Of a stretch of 12,134 bases of DNA, positions 4,953 to 12,090 are shown piece after piece. Numbering within the stretch: position 1 is the stretch's first letter; each line of letters starts with the position of its first letter. Below the pieces are notes generated by a model that saw only the letters and a list, made by a program, of their open reading frames with translations, did no database searches and was not told where the DNA came from. Source of the stretch: an uncultured Eubacteriales bacterium (GTDB lineage: Bacteria > Bacillota_A > Clostridia > Peptostreptococcales > Anaerovoracaceae). The stretch covers positions 1 through 12,134 of the forward strand of contig CADATR010000041.1 in the NCBI GenBank assembly GCA_902790885.1. The letters run 5' to 3'. The translations under genes and the position numbers were made by a program.

Positions 4953-7900
4953 TTAGTCAACGAACATTGCCATATCCTCAGCTCTTTCTCTGCGTCTGCG
5001 AATAGTCTCTTTTATCGCTACAGTCAGAGCTGCTGCGAGAGCGCCCGCAAAAATGATCACATAAAACCGCAGCATTGTGTTGTCCCCTGTCTTAGGCGGA
5101 ACTCTCTTGGCTGTCTTGGACACCTTTACGGTCTGGCCTTCATCCTTAAGATCCTTATGCTCGGCAACGACAGTCTTGTCTGCCTTTGAGACATCATCGC
5201 CCTTCTTAAATTCGTTCAGGCGATAACAGTTCTCGAATGCAACGAGTTCCTTGCCGTCGAGCTTAGTAGTATCGATGATGAATCTGACCTCGCTCGCTCC
5301 GTTAGATCTCGCCGGTTTAAACGGCTCGCTCATTACGGTAACTGGCTTGCCGTGCTCCACGAGAGGATCACCGCTGTCCTTTACCATCAGAGTTCCCTCG
5401 AATACATACCACTTGGAAGTATCGAGACCGACATACGCGATAGTATCGATTAGCTCAGTATCCTTTGCCGTAGCAACGGTCTTGTCGCCCTTGCTGTTTG
5501 CAAGTGAGGTCCCGATCGCAGGCTTTTGAACAGGAGTCTGTGCCACATCGTCCTTAGGCTCCAGAGTTCCCGGCTCATCAGGATTATCCGGCTTAGGATA
5601 TGTCACGTTCTCACACTTCGCGGTATTCCAGTAGCCGTCCTTATTGTCGGTCTTGTTCTTCTGGTAAACCCTGTTAGTGTCGTGATTTTTCTCATCCAGC
5701 GAGTCAGAATCTTTTGCCTTTGCCGCAAGATATGCCTTGGCTTCGTCCTTTACTACCGCGGTGTATGTGACAGTAGCTTTCTCGCCGGGCATCAAAGTGA
5801 TGTTGGCTTTGAACTCATCCTTGCCCTTGTTATTCCATGTGCCCTCGCCGGCGAACTTGACGTCCTTGAGCTTTGGTACTGTGAAGTACTCAGGGTTCTG
5901 AGTGAACTGGTCTGTGACATCCATTGTGATCTCGATGTTTCCGGTGTTCTCTACATGGACCTCGTACTCGACTTCATCCTGCGCGAAGAAGCCATACTTG
6001 TCCCCAGCGGAAGGAGCCTTAGTAGTACGGATTTTATACATCTCGTAGGAAGGCTTCATGTGCTCCCACGTTACTGTCTGGCCTTCGTCATCGATCTCTT
6101 CGTGCTTTGCAGTGACGTGTCCTTCGCTGTCGTATACCTTCTCGAACACTACTGTGTCCTTGCCATAGAGGCTGGTAGCATCAAATGTGAATGTGACCTT
6201 TACCTTGCCGCTGCTTATAAATGTCTTGAATTCCTGTTCAGCAGTGATCTGCTTTCCATTTATGTCGAGTACCGGCGCCTTAGTCGCCTTGTCCATAAGA
6301 ACTCCCTTGGCAGTGTAAGTCTCGCCCTTTTTCAGATTCTTGTACTCTATAACATCTACAAGCTTGATTTCTTTTTGCGGACGGATATCCTTATTCTTTC
6401 CATCAACAGAAGCTGTAGTTCCGATTTCAGGGACATCATCAGTGATGGTCTCAAGATCAACGAATCCGTTCTGGCTCTTCTGATCTACTGTGAAGTAGAA
6501 CTTCTGAAGGATATATCCCTCGTTATGCTCACATGGCATCTCTTCAAGGATATACGAGTCATAAGGGAGTGCTCCGAACTTGCTGTTCATCTCCGTCTTG
6601 TTCCCGAACTCGCCTGTGCCGAACCATACTCCGTGGAGGATATCCTGGGATCTCTTCTCGAGGTCAGCAGTCTTGATATCCTCAGCCTCAAGCAGATCAT
6701 CGAATGGATTCTGCTTTCTTGCAGTATCCGCGTCCTCATCCTCATCGAAGTCTCCGGCGGATCTTCTGTCCTTTGTAGAGAAGAAGCCGTTCTTATCAGT
6801 TACAACTACATGTGTCTCACCGTTGGTAACAGAAATGATCTTGAATGGAACATACGAGAATCTCTCGGAAGTTGAATCCGCGATCTTGGTTCCCTGTACA
6901 TCTGAACGATAGACATAGTCATCGAAAGTCAGCGCCTGCTCATTCTTATTGTCATCGAATGCAACAATGACACCGTCCTCACGGATGGTAAACATGTGCT
7001 CTGTCTTGTCTGTTCTCTGATATGTCTCATTGGTCTTGGACTCACGTATAGTGTAGGTTCCGTACGGAAGGTCATCTGCAAGAGTCTCAGCAGTATAAGC
7101 CTTCTTCTCTTCGTTCCAGTGGACTGTGATCTTGCCAATGTCCTTGCCGGTAGGCACTCTCTTGATTGCTTCGCTTTCAAAGAGATCCTTCTTGGATTTG
7201 AGCTTCTTCCAGTCAATCTTATCAGTCTTGTTGTCGAGATCCTTTCTTACGACAACATCTCTTCCGGATACGTTCTTGATGGTCATGACGATCCCGTCAA
7301 GGTGCGCACCGCCGAGAGCTTCGGACTTTACGAGTTCCTTATCTCTCTTGATTATCTGCACGCCGCCTCTCTCTACGGCTTCTCTTACTTTATCCTCAGT
7401 CAGGTCAATGATCTTTCCATCCTCTCGGATAGAGAACGCTCTGGACCACTGAGTATTCAGGAGATACCCCTTTGAAGGCTTAGTCTCCTTGATGAGGTAG
7501 GATCCGTATGGGAGGGCATGAGTATCCGAAGCTGCGATACCGTCTGCATTTGTAGTGATCACGAGTGCAGCACCTCCCTTTGCGATCTCCTTCCCACCTA
7601 CCATTACAGACTCTTTGGACTGGTTGTAGATGGTGCACTCGGCTCCCTGCAGAGTCGCATCGCCCTGCGCGTAGTTTTCATCCAGATCGTTATCGATTTT
7701 GGACAATTTCACACCACCGCGGACGATCGTGTCATCGCCTTTGATCTTCTCGTTATAAGTCTTCACATGAAGGTTGTCTGTACCGTCCTCTGTGACATGG
7801 CACACCAGCTTCGCATTATTGACAAGATATCCGGCCGGTGCCTCTACCTCTCTGATTACATATGTGCCGAGAGGATAAGCTGTCTTACCCTCCTTGTCTT

Positions 7901-9119
7901 TGTAGAATGCAGAACTTGCATATCCCTGTGCTTTCACAGGGTTCTGCCCGCTGATCTTTCCGTGCTCATCGGTAACAAGGTTCCAAGTTGCCTTCAGCGT
8001 ATTGGATGCTTCGGCAGCTGTCGCAGTATCGTACTGGCCGGCATAGAACTTGAATTCATAGACAGCGCCCTTCAGAGTCGCGTCGCCTTCACCGTGGTCA
8101 TGAGGATAGCCAACCGGATTCTTAGTGAGCATGAGCTCGATCAGATCCGTAATAGGCTCATCCTTTGCTGTGAATTCCGTTGTCTCCTCGGAAACTATCT
8201 TCACCGAATATGTCGTGTCGTCCTTCGCATATCCCTTCGGGGCCTTTGTCTCCTTCACCGTATACTTGCCCGCCAGGAGTTCGATGGTGTTGCTCTCACC
8301 GTTCGCCTTCACTGTGAGCTTCCCGGCCGACTTGCCGGCGCTGTCATATACCGTGTATTCTGCTCCTTCGATCGAGTAGCACGAATTACCATCCGTTATG
8401 GATGTCCTGTTGCTGACTTTCTTCATGTTCAGGTATCCCGGAGATTCCAGGTAACCAACGATCATGTCCTGTACGCCGGACATATACGCGATAAACACCT
8501 TGAAGCTGTCAGGAACTGCATCGTCTTTCGTGCTATCTGCCTTCCAGAGAGCGTCGCCCAGTTTCTTGGCTTTGGTCCATACCGAACCGAGGTCGGATGC
8601 ATGTGTTCCGCCCCAGGTATCCATATCTGACGGCCTGCCGGCATAGACATAAGAGAGCGCCAGGTGGGCGATTCCCCAGTCTGTGCTGTAGTCACCTGTG
8701 TAGTAGTCGCCTTTGATGTTCTTCACGTTGTCGTCATAGCCAGGATAGGATGGCGAGTAGTAGATGACATTTCTCAGTGCGTTCCACTTTCCCTTGTCGT
8801 CCTCATCCGTAACGACTTTATCGACTGTTACAGTGCCTGTAGGCGGTGAGTTCTTCGCCGGCTGCACGCAGTACGAATACCTGCTTCCGAGGTCATCGCC
8901 CAGATCACACTTTCTTGTTAGGCTGTAACCTCCGAGACCGGATCCGTAAGTCATTCTGCCTCCGTCGGTCACTGTGTATTTGCTGCCCACCTTGCCGCTG
9001 AAGCCCTTTGCCAGCGCTGTCTGTGTCGCTGCCGGGAGCGTCGCACCGAGCATCATGACGAAGGCAACGGCAATTGTGAGCATTCGTCTGAATACGCTTG
9101 AATGCTTGTCGTTTGTCAT
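4953..9119 (-). CDS. Giant wall-anchored SpaA/VaFE-repeat adhesin
   Basis: 1388 aa, secreted. A signal peptide occupies about 1-38 (FRRM, hydrophobic stretch, cut near ALA-KG). Residues about 40-225 look like a thioester-type adhesion domain with candidate Cys84 (YCVQP) and a possible partner Gln217. SpaA-like isopeptide domains follow, each ending in an ETKAPKGY-type motif: Glu290, Glu424, Glu545, Glu693 and the variant LEEMPCEHNEGY near 860. A VaFE repeat spans about 898-1017 (VFEKVY, DEGQTV), then a DUF11-like region about 1025-1165, then a second VaFE repeat about 1200-1333 (VAFE at 1293, DEGQTV at 1326). The end is PPKTGD (1341-1346), a hydrophobic helix and an Arg-rich tail: a variant LPxTG signal. 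No sortase lies in the window. The start has AAAGGAGAAACAACGAA before ATG. It probably mediates attachment to host or mating partner cells and follows a small membrane protein gene. Confidence 0.9.
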   Translation of the reverse strand: MTNDKHSSVFRRMLTIAVAFVMMLGATLPAATQTALAKGFSGKVGSKYTVTDGGRMTYGSGLGGYSLTRKCDLGDDLGSRYSYCVQPAKNSPPTGTVTVDKVVTDEDDKGKWNALRNVIYYSPSYPGYDDNVKNIKGDYYTGDYSTDWGIAHLALSYVYAGRPSDMDTWGGTHASDLGSVWTKAKKLGDALWKADSTKDDAVPDSFKVFIAYMSGVQDMIVGYLESPGYLNMKKVSNRTSITDGNSCYSIEGAEYTVYDSAGKSAGKLTVKANGESNTIELLAGKYTVKETKAPKGYAKDDTTYSVKIVSEETTEFTAKDEPITDLIELMLTKNPVGYPHDHGEGDATLKGAVYEFKFYAGQYDTATAAEASNTLKATWNLVTDEHGKISGQNPVKAQGYASSAFYKDKEGKTAYPLGTYVIREVEAPAGYLVNNAKLVCHVTEDGTDNLHVKTYNEKIKGDDTIVRGGVKLSKIDNDLDENYAQGDATLQGAECTIYNQSKESVMVGGKEIAKGGAALVITTNADGIAASDTHALPYGSYLIKETKPSKGYLLNTQWSRAFSIREDGKIIDLTEDKVREAVERGGVQIIKRDKELVKSEALGGAHLDGIVMTIKNVSGRDVVVRKDLDNKTDKIDWKKLKSKKDLFESEAIKRVPTGKDIGKITVHWNEEKKAYTAETLADDLPYGTYTIRESKTNETYQRTDKTEHMFTIREDGVIVAFDDNKNEQALTFDDYVYRSDVQGTKIADSTSERFSYVPFKIISVTNGETHVVVTDKNGFFSTKDRRSAGDFDEDEDADTARKQNPFDDLLEAEDIKTADLEKRSQDILHGVWFGTGEFGNKTEMNSKFGALPYDSYILEEMPCEHNEGYILQKFYFTVDQKSQNGFVDLETITDDVPEIGTTASVDGKNKDIRPQKEIKLVDVIEYKNLKKGETYTAKGVLMDKATKAPVLDINGKQITAEQEFKTFISSGKVKVTFTFDATSLYGKDTVVFEKVYDSEGHVTAKHEEIDDEGQTVTWEHMKPSYEMYKIRTTKAPSAGDKYGFFAQDEVEYEVHVENTGNIEITMDVTDQFTQNPEYFTVPKLKDVKFAGEGTWNNKGKDEFKANITLMPGEKATVTYTAVVKDEAKAYLAAKAKDSDSLDEKNHDTNRVYQKNKTDNKDGYWNTAKCENVTYPKPDNPDEPGTLEPKDDVAQTPVQKPAIGTSLANSKGDKTVATAKDTELIDTIAYVGLDTSKWYVFEGTLMVKDSGDPLVEHGKPVTVMSEPFKPARSNGASEVRFIIDTTKLDGKELVAFENCYRLNEFKKGDDVSKADKTVVAEHKDLKDEGQTVKVSKTAKRVPPKTGDNTMLRFYVIIFAGALAAALTVAIKETIRRRRERAEDMAMFVD

Positions 9120-9144
9120 TTCGTTGTTTCTCCTTTCCGCTAAC

Positions 9145-9318
9145 TTAAATGCACATGAACGCGAGGATGATCACCGGCATCACAAGTGCCGCCATGAGCC
9201 CTGCCAGCACCCAGCTGAGTTTGTTGGCTGCCTTCTCGCTGAGATAGAGCTGCATACCTGTGTCGTCCGTGCACATGATCACTTCGTTTCTTTCGTCTGG
9301 TTTTTGCTTTTGAGTCAT
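9145..9318 (-). CDS. 57-aa single-pass membrane protein upstream of the adhesin
   Basis: The protein starts MTQKQKPDERNEVIMCTDDT and ends with a hydrophobic helix (VLAGLMAALVMPVIILAFMCI, from about residue 37) with almost nothing after it, so it is probably tail-anchored with a charged cytoplasmic N-terminus. AAAGGAGTGAGAA lies directly before ATG. It ends 25 bp before the adhesin start, and the two are almost surely cotranscribed. I recognise no family. It may help secretion or assembly of the adhesin, or be a lytic or immunity-type peptide; only the operon link is visible. A longer frame over the same DNA (9140-9343) lacks such a signal and gives a composition unlike a real protein. Confidence 0.72.
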   Translation of the reverse strand: MTQKQKPDERNEVIMCTDDTGMQLYLSEKAANKLSWVLAGLMAALVMPVIILAFMCI

Positions 9319-9343
9319 TTCTCACTCCTTTCCGGGCATACAA

Positions 9344-9377
9344 AAAGACGTCTGCTTATTCCGATACAGACGCCTTT
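9344..9377 (-). terminator. Terminator-type hairpin in the adhesin operon leader
   Basis: AAAGACGTCTG (9344-9354) pairs with CAGACGCCTTT (9367-9377) over 11 bp with one G-T wobble and a 12-nt loop. On the minus strand it runs into TTTTTG. It lies about 150 bp after parB and 25 bp before the start codon of the 57-aa gene, so it may act both as the end of the par operon and as an attenuator for the adhesin genes. Confidence 0.75.
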
Positions 9378-9525
9378 ATGCATTTCTCTTTATTATTTAG
9401 TTATTAGCTATACTCTTACTCTATTTATTTCTTCTTCGGGTAGTAACTGGTAGTTCGAGAGGTAGGGTTACAGGGAAGGAGACGGGAAAACCTGCTCCTC
9501 ATACCGGCGTGGATGATTCCATATG
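9378..9525. other. Intergenic region between parB and the adhesin operon
   Basis: No gene is supported. The part at 9380-9430 is AT-rich, with -10-like strings on the minus strand (TATAGC, TAATAAC, TAAATAAT) but no convincing -35. GGTAG occurs three times on the plus strand at 9439, 9449 and 9461 (10 and 12 bp apart), and GGAGACGGG at 9478-9486 repeats a motif from the array beyond parA. A promoter or a protein-binding site is likely but not proven. Confidence 0.4.
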
Positions 9526-10473
9526 TCACCTGGCATCATCTCTCGTTCTTTGACGTTCCCGATGCCTGCCGTAGTATTCCATAGCAGCGGCTATATAGTC
9601 CTCTCGCTTGGATAACGGCAGATCCGGCGGGAAGAGCCTGCTGATCTTGTCCCCTCTCAACACGATCCTCTCCTTCTGGTTTGGTTTCTCTTCAAGCATT
9701 ATGGCTTCGATTGCTTCCCTTGTGAGTTTGCCTTCCTCAGACATACGCCTCATCCGAATAGCCTGGGAGTATGATGGCGTGCACTCCTCGAGTTCCATCT
9801 GCTGCCAGATCTCTCCTTGCTTGAGCTTGGGGATATATGAGAGTTCGACAGCAGGCCTCATGGCGATCTGCCCGTCATCTACCATGTCCAGGATCTCTGG
9901 AATAAGTTCGGTGAGGCGGATATATCTTCTGATTTGTTCCCTGCTTTCACCAGTCTCATCCGCCAGTATTGTTCTTGATTTACCAGAAAGGGGCTCCACT
10001 GGTGCCCCATTTCTCTCTGGTCTTCTTCCAGGCAACCGTTTCATCGCCTCCAGCCTCATCTTGTATGCAAATGCCTTTTCACTTGGAAGTATTTTGGTCC
10101 GCTGGAAATTGCTCTCGACCATAAATACTACGGCTTCATCTCTGCTCATCTCGACTACTTCACATCTGAGTGTATCGAGTCCCGCTATCTGAGATGCTCG
10201 CATTCGCCTGTGTCCTGAAAGGAGCTCATATCTTCCGTCTTCCTTTTTTCGTACCGTAGCAGGAGTAAGAACTCCGTTAGTACGGATAGACTCAGCAAGG
10301 TTCATCATGTCCTCGTCATCCTGCACCTTGAAAGGATGGTCAGGAAACTTATCTATATCGAGGATCGGGATATCATATATTCTTTTCAGTTTTGCGTCGT
10401 CTCTTTCCTCCTGAGATGAGAACAGATCATCTAGCGATGGCAGCCTCATCTCTACGCTTTTCTCTTTCGCCAA
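9526..10473 (-). CDS. parB: ParB-family partition protein
   Basis: 315 aa. Residues about 33-120 are the ParB/Spo0J N-terminal domain with the CTP/DNA-binding motif GHRRMRAS (87-94), preceded by SIRTNGVLTPATVR. VESNFQRTKILPSEKAFAYK (about 119-138) is the next conserved box. The central part (GKSRTILADETGESREQIRRYIRL, then GQIAMRPAVELSYI) is the helix-turn-helix region that reads the centromere. The start is TTG at 10473, 9 bp after AGGAGG; the ATG between them belongs to the parA frame. It overlaps the parA end by 47 bp. With ParA it should segregate or stabilise the element. No sequence like the chromosomal parS site was seen nearby, so its site is probably element-specific. Confidence 0.9.
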   Translation of the reverse strand: MAKEKSVEMRLPSLDDLFSSQEERDDAKLKRIYDIPILDIDKFPDHPFKVQDDEDMMNLAESIRTNGVLTPATVRKKEDGRYELLSGHRRMRASQIAGLDTLRCEVVEMSRDEAVVFMVESNFQRTKILPSEKAFAYKMRLEAMKRLPGRRPERNGAPVEPLSGKSRTILADETGESREQIRRYIRLTELIPEILDMVDDGQIAMRPAVELSYIPKLKQGEIWQQMELEECTPSYSQAIRMRRMSEEGKLTREAIEAIMLEEKPNQKERIVLRGDKISRLFPPDLPLSKREDYIAAAMEYYGRHRERQRTRDDAR

Positions 10474-11245
10474 GTCTCATCACCTCCTTTGTCAGCGCCT
10501 CATAAGCCTTTGCAGGTTTCGAATCACGATCATACGCATATATGCTCTGCCCGGCTTTTGAAGCCTCTGCTGCTTTGACCGCGACCGGGATCTGCGTATC
10601 GAATATCCTTATCTGCATCCCGTACTTTGTCCTGAGAGTATCTATCACCTCTTTAGCTAGATTTGTACGGTTATCTACCAATGGCATGACAATGCCGTTT
10701 ATTTGCAGTTTGCCGTTAGTATGGTTCCTGACCATATCGATGCTCCTGATCAGCTGTGTCATGCCTTTAGCAGGAAGATATTGGGCTTGTACGGGTATTA
10801 TTACGCTGTCTGCAGCCGTCAGGGCATTTATCGTTATCATGCCAAGAGATGGCATACAATCGATGAGGATATAGTCGTAATCTTTTTCCACGTCCCTCAG
10901 GATGTTCGAGAGTATCTTTTCCCGGCTCATCGCGTTCACAAGCTGTGTCTCCATAGATGAAAGATCCAGATTGGATGGGATCAGGTCTACTCCCTCCGGA
11001 TGATGGATGATCGTATCCCGAATTTCAGGCTTATTCTCCTGTGTTGCCAGATACATAAGTCTGCCGAGCGACTTCTCTAGAGCATCTCCGTTCCATCCGA
11101 GCGATGCTGTAAGGTCGCTCTGGGGGTCTGCATCCACAAGCAAAACTTTTTTGCCCTGCCTGGCTAGACCGACTCCGAGATTCAGCGTAGTGGTCGTCTT
11201 TCCAACGCCGCCTTTCTGATTACATACAGCTATAGTCTTTGCCAC
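10427..11245 (-). CDS. parA: ParA/Soj-type partition ATPase
   Basis: 272 aa. The deviant Walker A box KGGVGKTT is at 11-18, the A' motif VDADPQSD at 37-44 and Walker B LIDCMPSLG at 127-135. The protein begins right at the Walker fold with no N-terminal DNA-binding domain, so it is of the short Soj type. It binds ATP, coats DNA non-specifically and moves ParB-bound DNA. The start is GTG at 11245, overlapping the stop of the 58-aa gene by one base (TAGTG), a sign of coupled translation. Its C-terminal end (LGEREKRRDEAAIAR) is encoded in the overlap with parB. The gene sits between two small accessory genes and parB in a maintenance operon. Confidence 0.93.
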   Translation of the reverse strand: MAKTIAVCNQKGGVGKTTTTLNLGVGLARQGKKVLLVDADPQSDLTASLGWNGDALEKSLGRLMYLATQENKPEIRDTIIHHPEGVDLIPSNLDLSSMETQLVNAMSREKILSNILRDVEKDYDYILIDCMPSLGMITINALTAADSVIIPVQAQYLPAKGMTQLIRSIDMVRNHTNGKLQINGIVMPLVDNRTNLAKEVIDTLRTKYGMQIRIFDTQIPVAVKAAEASKAGQSIYAYDRDSKPAKAYEALTKEVMRLGEREKRRDEAAIAR

Positions 11246-11421
11246 TACTCATCACCGTCCAGTCTTCGTATGATCCCTTCGGCCATATCGCTCAGAATGA
11301 GTGCGTTCATCGTCATGCGATTCAGTTCTTCCGCTATCTGCATCAGTTCCTCGCGGATCTCAGGTTCCTGCTCCGTTCTCTCTGCCATCTTTACTTTGAT
11401 TCTCTTGATAATTCTGATCAT
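11245..11421 (-). CDS. 58-aa helical protein preceding parA
   Basis: MIRIIKRIKVKMAERTEQ begins with a basic segment, and the rest (EIREELMQIAEELNRMTMNALIL... IIRRLDGDE) looks like one or two amphipathic helices. The frame is open upstream to 11508, but GGGGAGGAAACAAT directly before the ATG at 11421 decides the start. A 5-bp GC hairpin (11436-11450) ends 6 bp upstream of this site and could affect its access. The stop overlaps the parA GTG. No family is recognised; tight coupling to parA suggests a role in partition or its control. Confidence 0.68.
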   Translation of the reverse strand: MIRIIKRIKVKMAERTEQEPEIREELMQIAEELNRMTMNALILSDMAEGIIRRLDGDE

Positions 11422-11466
11422 ATTGTTTCCTCCCCGCCGGCTCCTCCGGCCTTTCTCAAATAAATA

Positions 11467-11490
11467 ATCCTGCCCGTTAGTGAGCAGGAT
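11467..11490 (-). terminator. Weak terminator or attenuator inside the par operon
   Basis: ATCCTGC (11467-11473) pairs with GCAGGAT (11484-11490) over 7 bp with a 10-nt loop. On the minus strand TTATTTATTTG follows. It lies between the 48-aa and 58-aa genes, so it would lower expression of parAB relative to the first gene. The stem is short. Confidence 0.45.
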
Positions 11491-11516
11491 ATGTACGGAA
11501 GGATCCATTTGAAAGA

Positions 11517-11663
11517 CTATGCCAGGAGCTTGATAAGCAGATCATCAACGGCATCTGTATAACGGCCTTCTTCTATGAGAGCGTTTCTAAGTTCATTGAG
11601 TGCATATACAAGGACTCTGATCTCATCGTGAGTCACTGACAGCTTTATCTTGTTCCCGAACAT
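11517..11663 (-). CDS. 48-aa conserved-looking small protein, first gene of the par operon
   Basis: The sequence begins MFGNKIKLSVTHDEIRVLVY and ends DAVDDLLIKLLA. It is predicted to be two helices (THDEIRVLVYALNELRNALIEEG and TDAVDDLLIKLL) joined by GRY. AAAAAGGAGGAAATCACC before ATG is the best ribosome binding site in the window. Small proteins of this look occur in clostridial integrative elements as I recall, without an assigned function. It is followed by a hairpin and the 58-aa gene. Confidence 0.72.
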   Translation of the reverse strand: MFGNKIKLSVTHDEIRVLVYALNELRNALIEEGRYTDAVDDLLIKLLA

Positions 11664-11687
11664 GGTGATTTCCTCCTTTTTGCTTTT

Positions 11688-11716
11688 ATGCTATATCGGT
11701 GAATGTATTACCGCAA
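11688..11716 (-). promoter_or_regulatory. Possible par-operon promoter
   Basis: On the minus strand TTGCGG (11711-11716) and TAGCAT (11688-11693) are 17 bp apart and would start transcription just before the strong ribosome binding site of the 48-aa gene. Both boxes are only partial matches. Confidence 0.35.
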
Positions 11717-11757
11717 TTATGCAAAATCTCTTTCATATTTGAAGGCATTTGCAGATA

Positions 11758-11873
11758 GGAGACGCTTTGGGTACCACGGGTTTTGCGGGAAAAGGCCCTA
11801 ATTTCGAGGAGACGGGCTATTCAAGGTGTTTCAAGGTGTCCGGTGATCATTTGGGAGACGAATGGGAGACGGG
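11758..11873 (+). repeat. GGAGACG repeats, including an 11-bp tandem pair
   Basis: GGAGACG occurs at 11758, 11808, 11854 and 11865. The last two are inside a tandem 11-bp pair, TGGGAGACGAA (11852-11862) and TGGGAGACGGG (11863-11873). A related GGAGAC lies on the other strand at 11945-11950 and another GGAGACGGG follows parB at 9478. Four copies of one 7-mer within 115 bp is well above chance. Confidence 0.7.
11820..11839 (+). repeat. Perfect tandem 10-bp repeat
   Basis: TTCAAGGTGT occurs twice back to back (11820-11829, 11830-11839), one helical turn apart, which suits side-by-side protein binding on one DNA face. Confidence 0.75.
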
Positions 11874-11932
11874 TATAAGGGGGTTTGCGTACCATGAAAA
11901 ATATCGTACTCATCTCCTCAAAGACCGCTCTT

Positions 11933-11956
11933 ATCCCCTAATTTGTCTCCTAATTT
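11933..11956 (-). repeat. Tandem 12-bp repeat
   Basis: On the minus strand AAATTAGGAGAC (11945-11956) is followed at once by AAATTAGGGGAT (11933-11944), 10 of 12 bases alike. It contains the GGAGAC core in inverted orientation to the main array. Confidence 0.65.
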
Positions 11957-11974
11957 TGGACTTTGAGCGACCTC

Positions 11975-11993
11975 CGGGTACCCGCGTGTACAC
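11975..11993. repeat. Two adjacent palindromes
   Basis: CGGGTACCCG (11975-11984) and GTGTACAC (11986-11993) are perfect palindromes one base apart, both centred on GTAC. GTACC also occurs in two similar 13-mers, TTTGGGTACCACG (11766) and TTTGCGTACCATG (11884). Confidence 0.6.
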
Positions 11994-12057
11994 CTCTGCG
12001 AAAGTCCATTTTTTGTTGAAATTTAAGGCCCAGAGGCTGAAATGATTGCAAAGAAAG

Positions 12058-12084
12058 AGCCCTGAGATTCTGTCTCTCAGGGCT
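12058..12084 (-). terminator. Terminator of the tRNA-Ser gene
   Basis: AGCCCTGAGA (12058-12067) and TCTCAGGGCT (12075-12084) form a perfect 10-bp stem with a 7-nt loop, 6 bp past the tRNA end. On the minus strand it is followed by CTTTCTTTG. Confidence 0.8.
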
Positions 12085-12090
12085 ACCCTG

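Larger units (their letters stand above)
11664..12057. other. Repeat-rich gene-free region between the par operon and tRNA-Ser
   Basis: About 390 bp with no credible gene on either strand. It holds the par-operon promoter at its left end and a dense set of short direct and inverted repeats over 11758-11993. Possible roles are centromere (ParB or 48/58-aa protein sites), replication iterons, or recombinase arm sites beside an attachment site in the tRNA gene. See the separate repeat entries. Confidence 0.6.

Noticed and set aside
5526..6875. 449-aa open frame on the plus strand
   Set aside because: It lies entirely opposite the adhesin gene, is rich in Leu, Val, Ile and Cys with no domain pattern, and has no ribosome binding site. 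It is a by-product of the adhesin's codon use.
7518..8630. 370-aa open frame on the plus strand
   Set aside because: It is also antisense to the adhesin, with Cys-, Arg- and Leu-rich composition and no credible start signal.
9140..9343. 67-aa frame on the minus strand over the adhesin leader
   Set aside because: It starts within the terminator tail without a ribosome binding site and has a His/Arg/Gly-rich random composition. The frame at 9145-9318 has a proper ribosome binding site and a membrane helix.
11827..11920. 30-aa minus-strand frame starting MSTIFFMVRK
   Set aside because: The AGGAG lies directly against the ATG, too close to act, and the frame is made of the repeat units.
11758..11956. 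CRISPR array
   Set aside because: The repeats are only 7-12 bp, irregularly spaced and in both orientations, with no uniform spacers and no cas gene.
11749..12045. 98-aa frame on the plus strand in the repeat region
   Set aside because: It begins with TTG without a Shine-Dalgarno sequence, runs through tandem repeats and palindromes, and has no family resemblance. The region is better read as non-coding.
9378..12057. Canonical chromosomal parS site (TGTTTCACGTGAAACA-like)
   Set aside because: No close match was seen around parAB, so any centromere here must be of another type.
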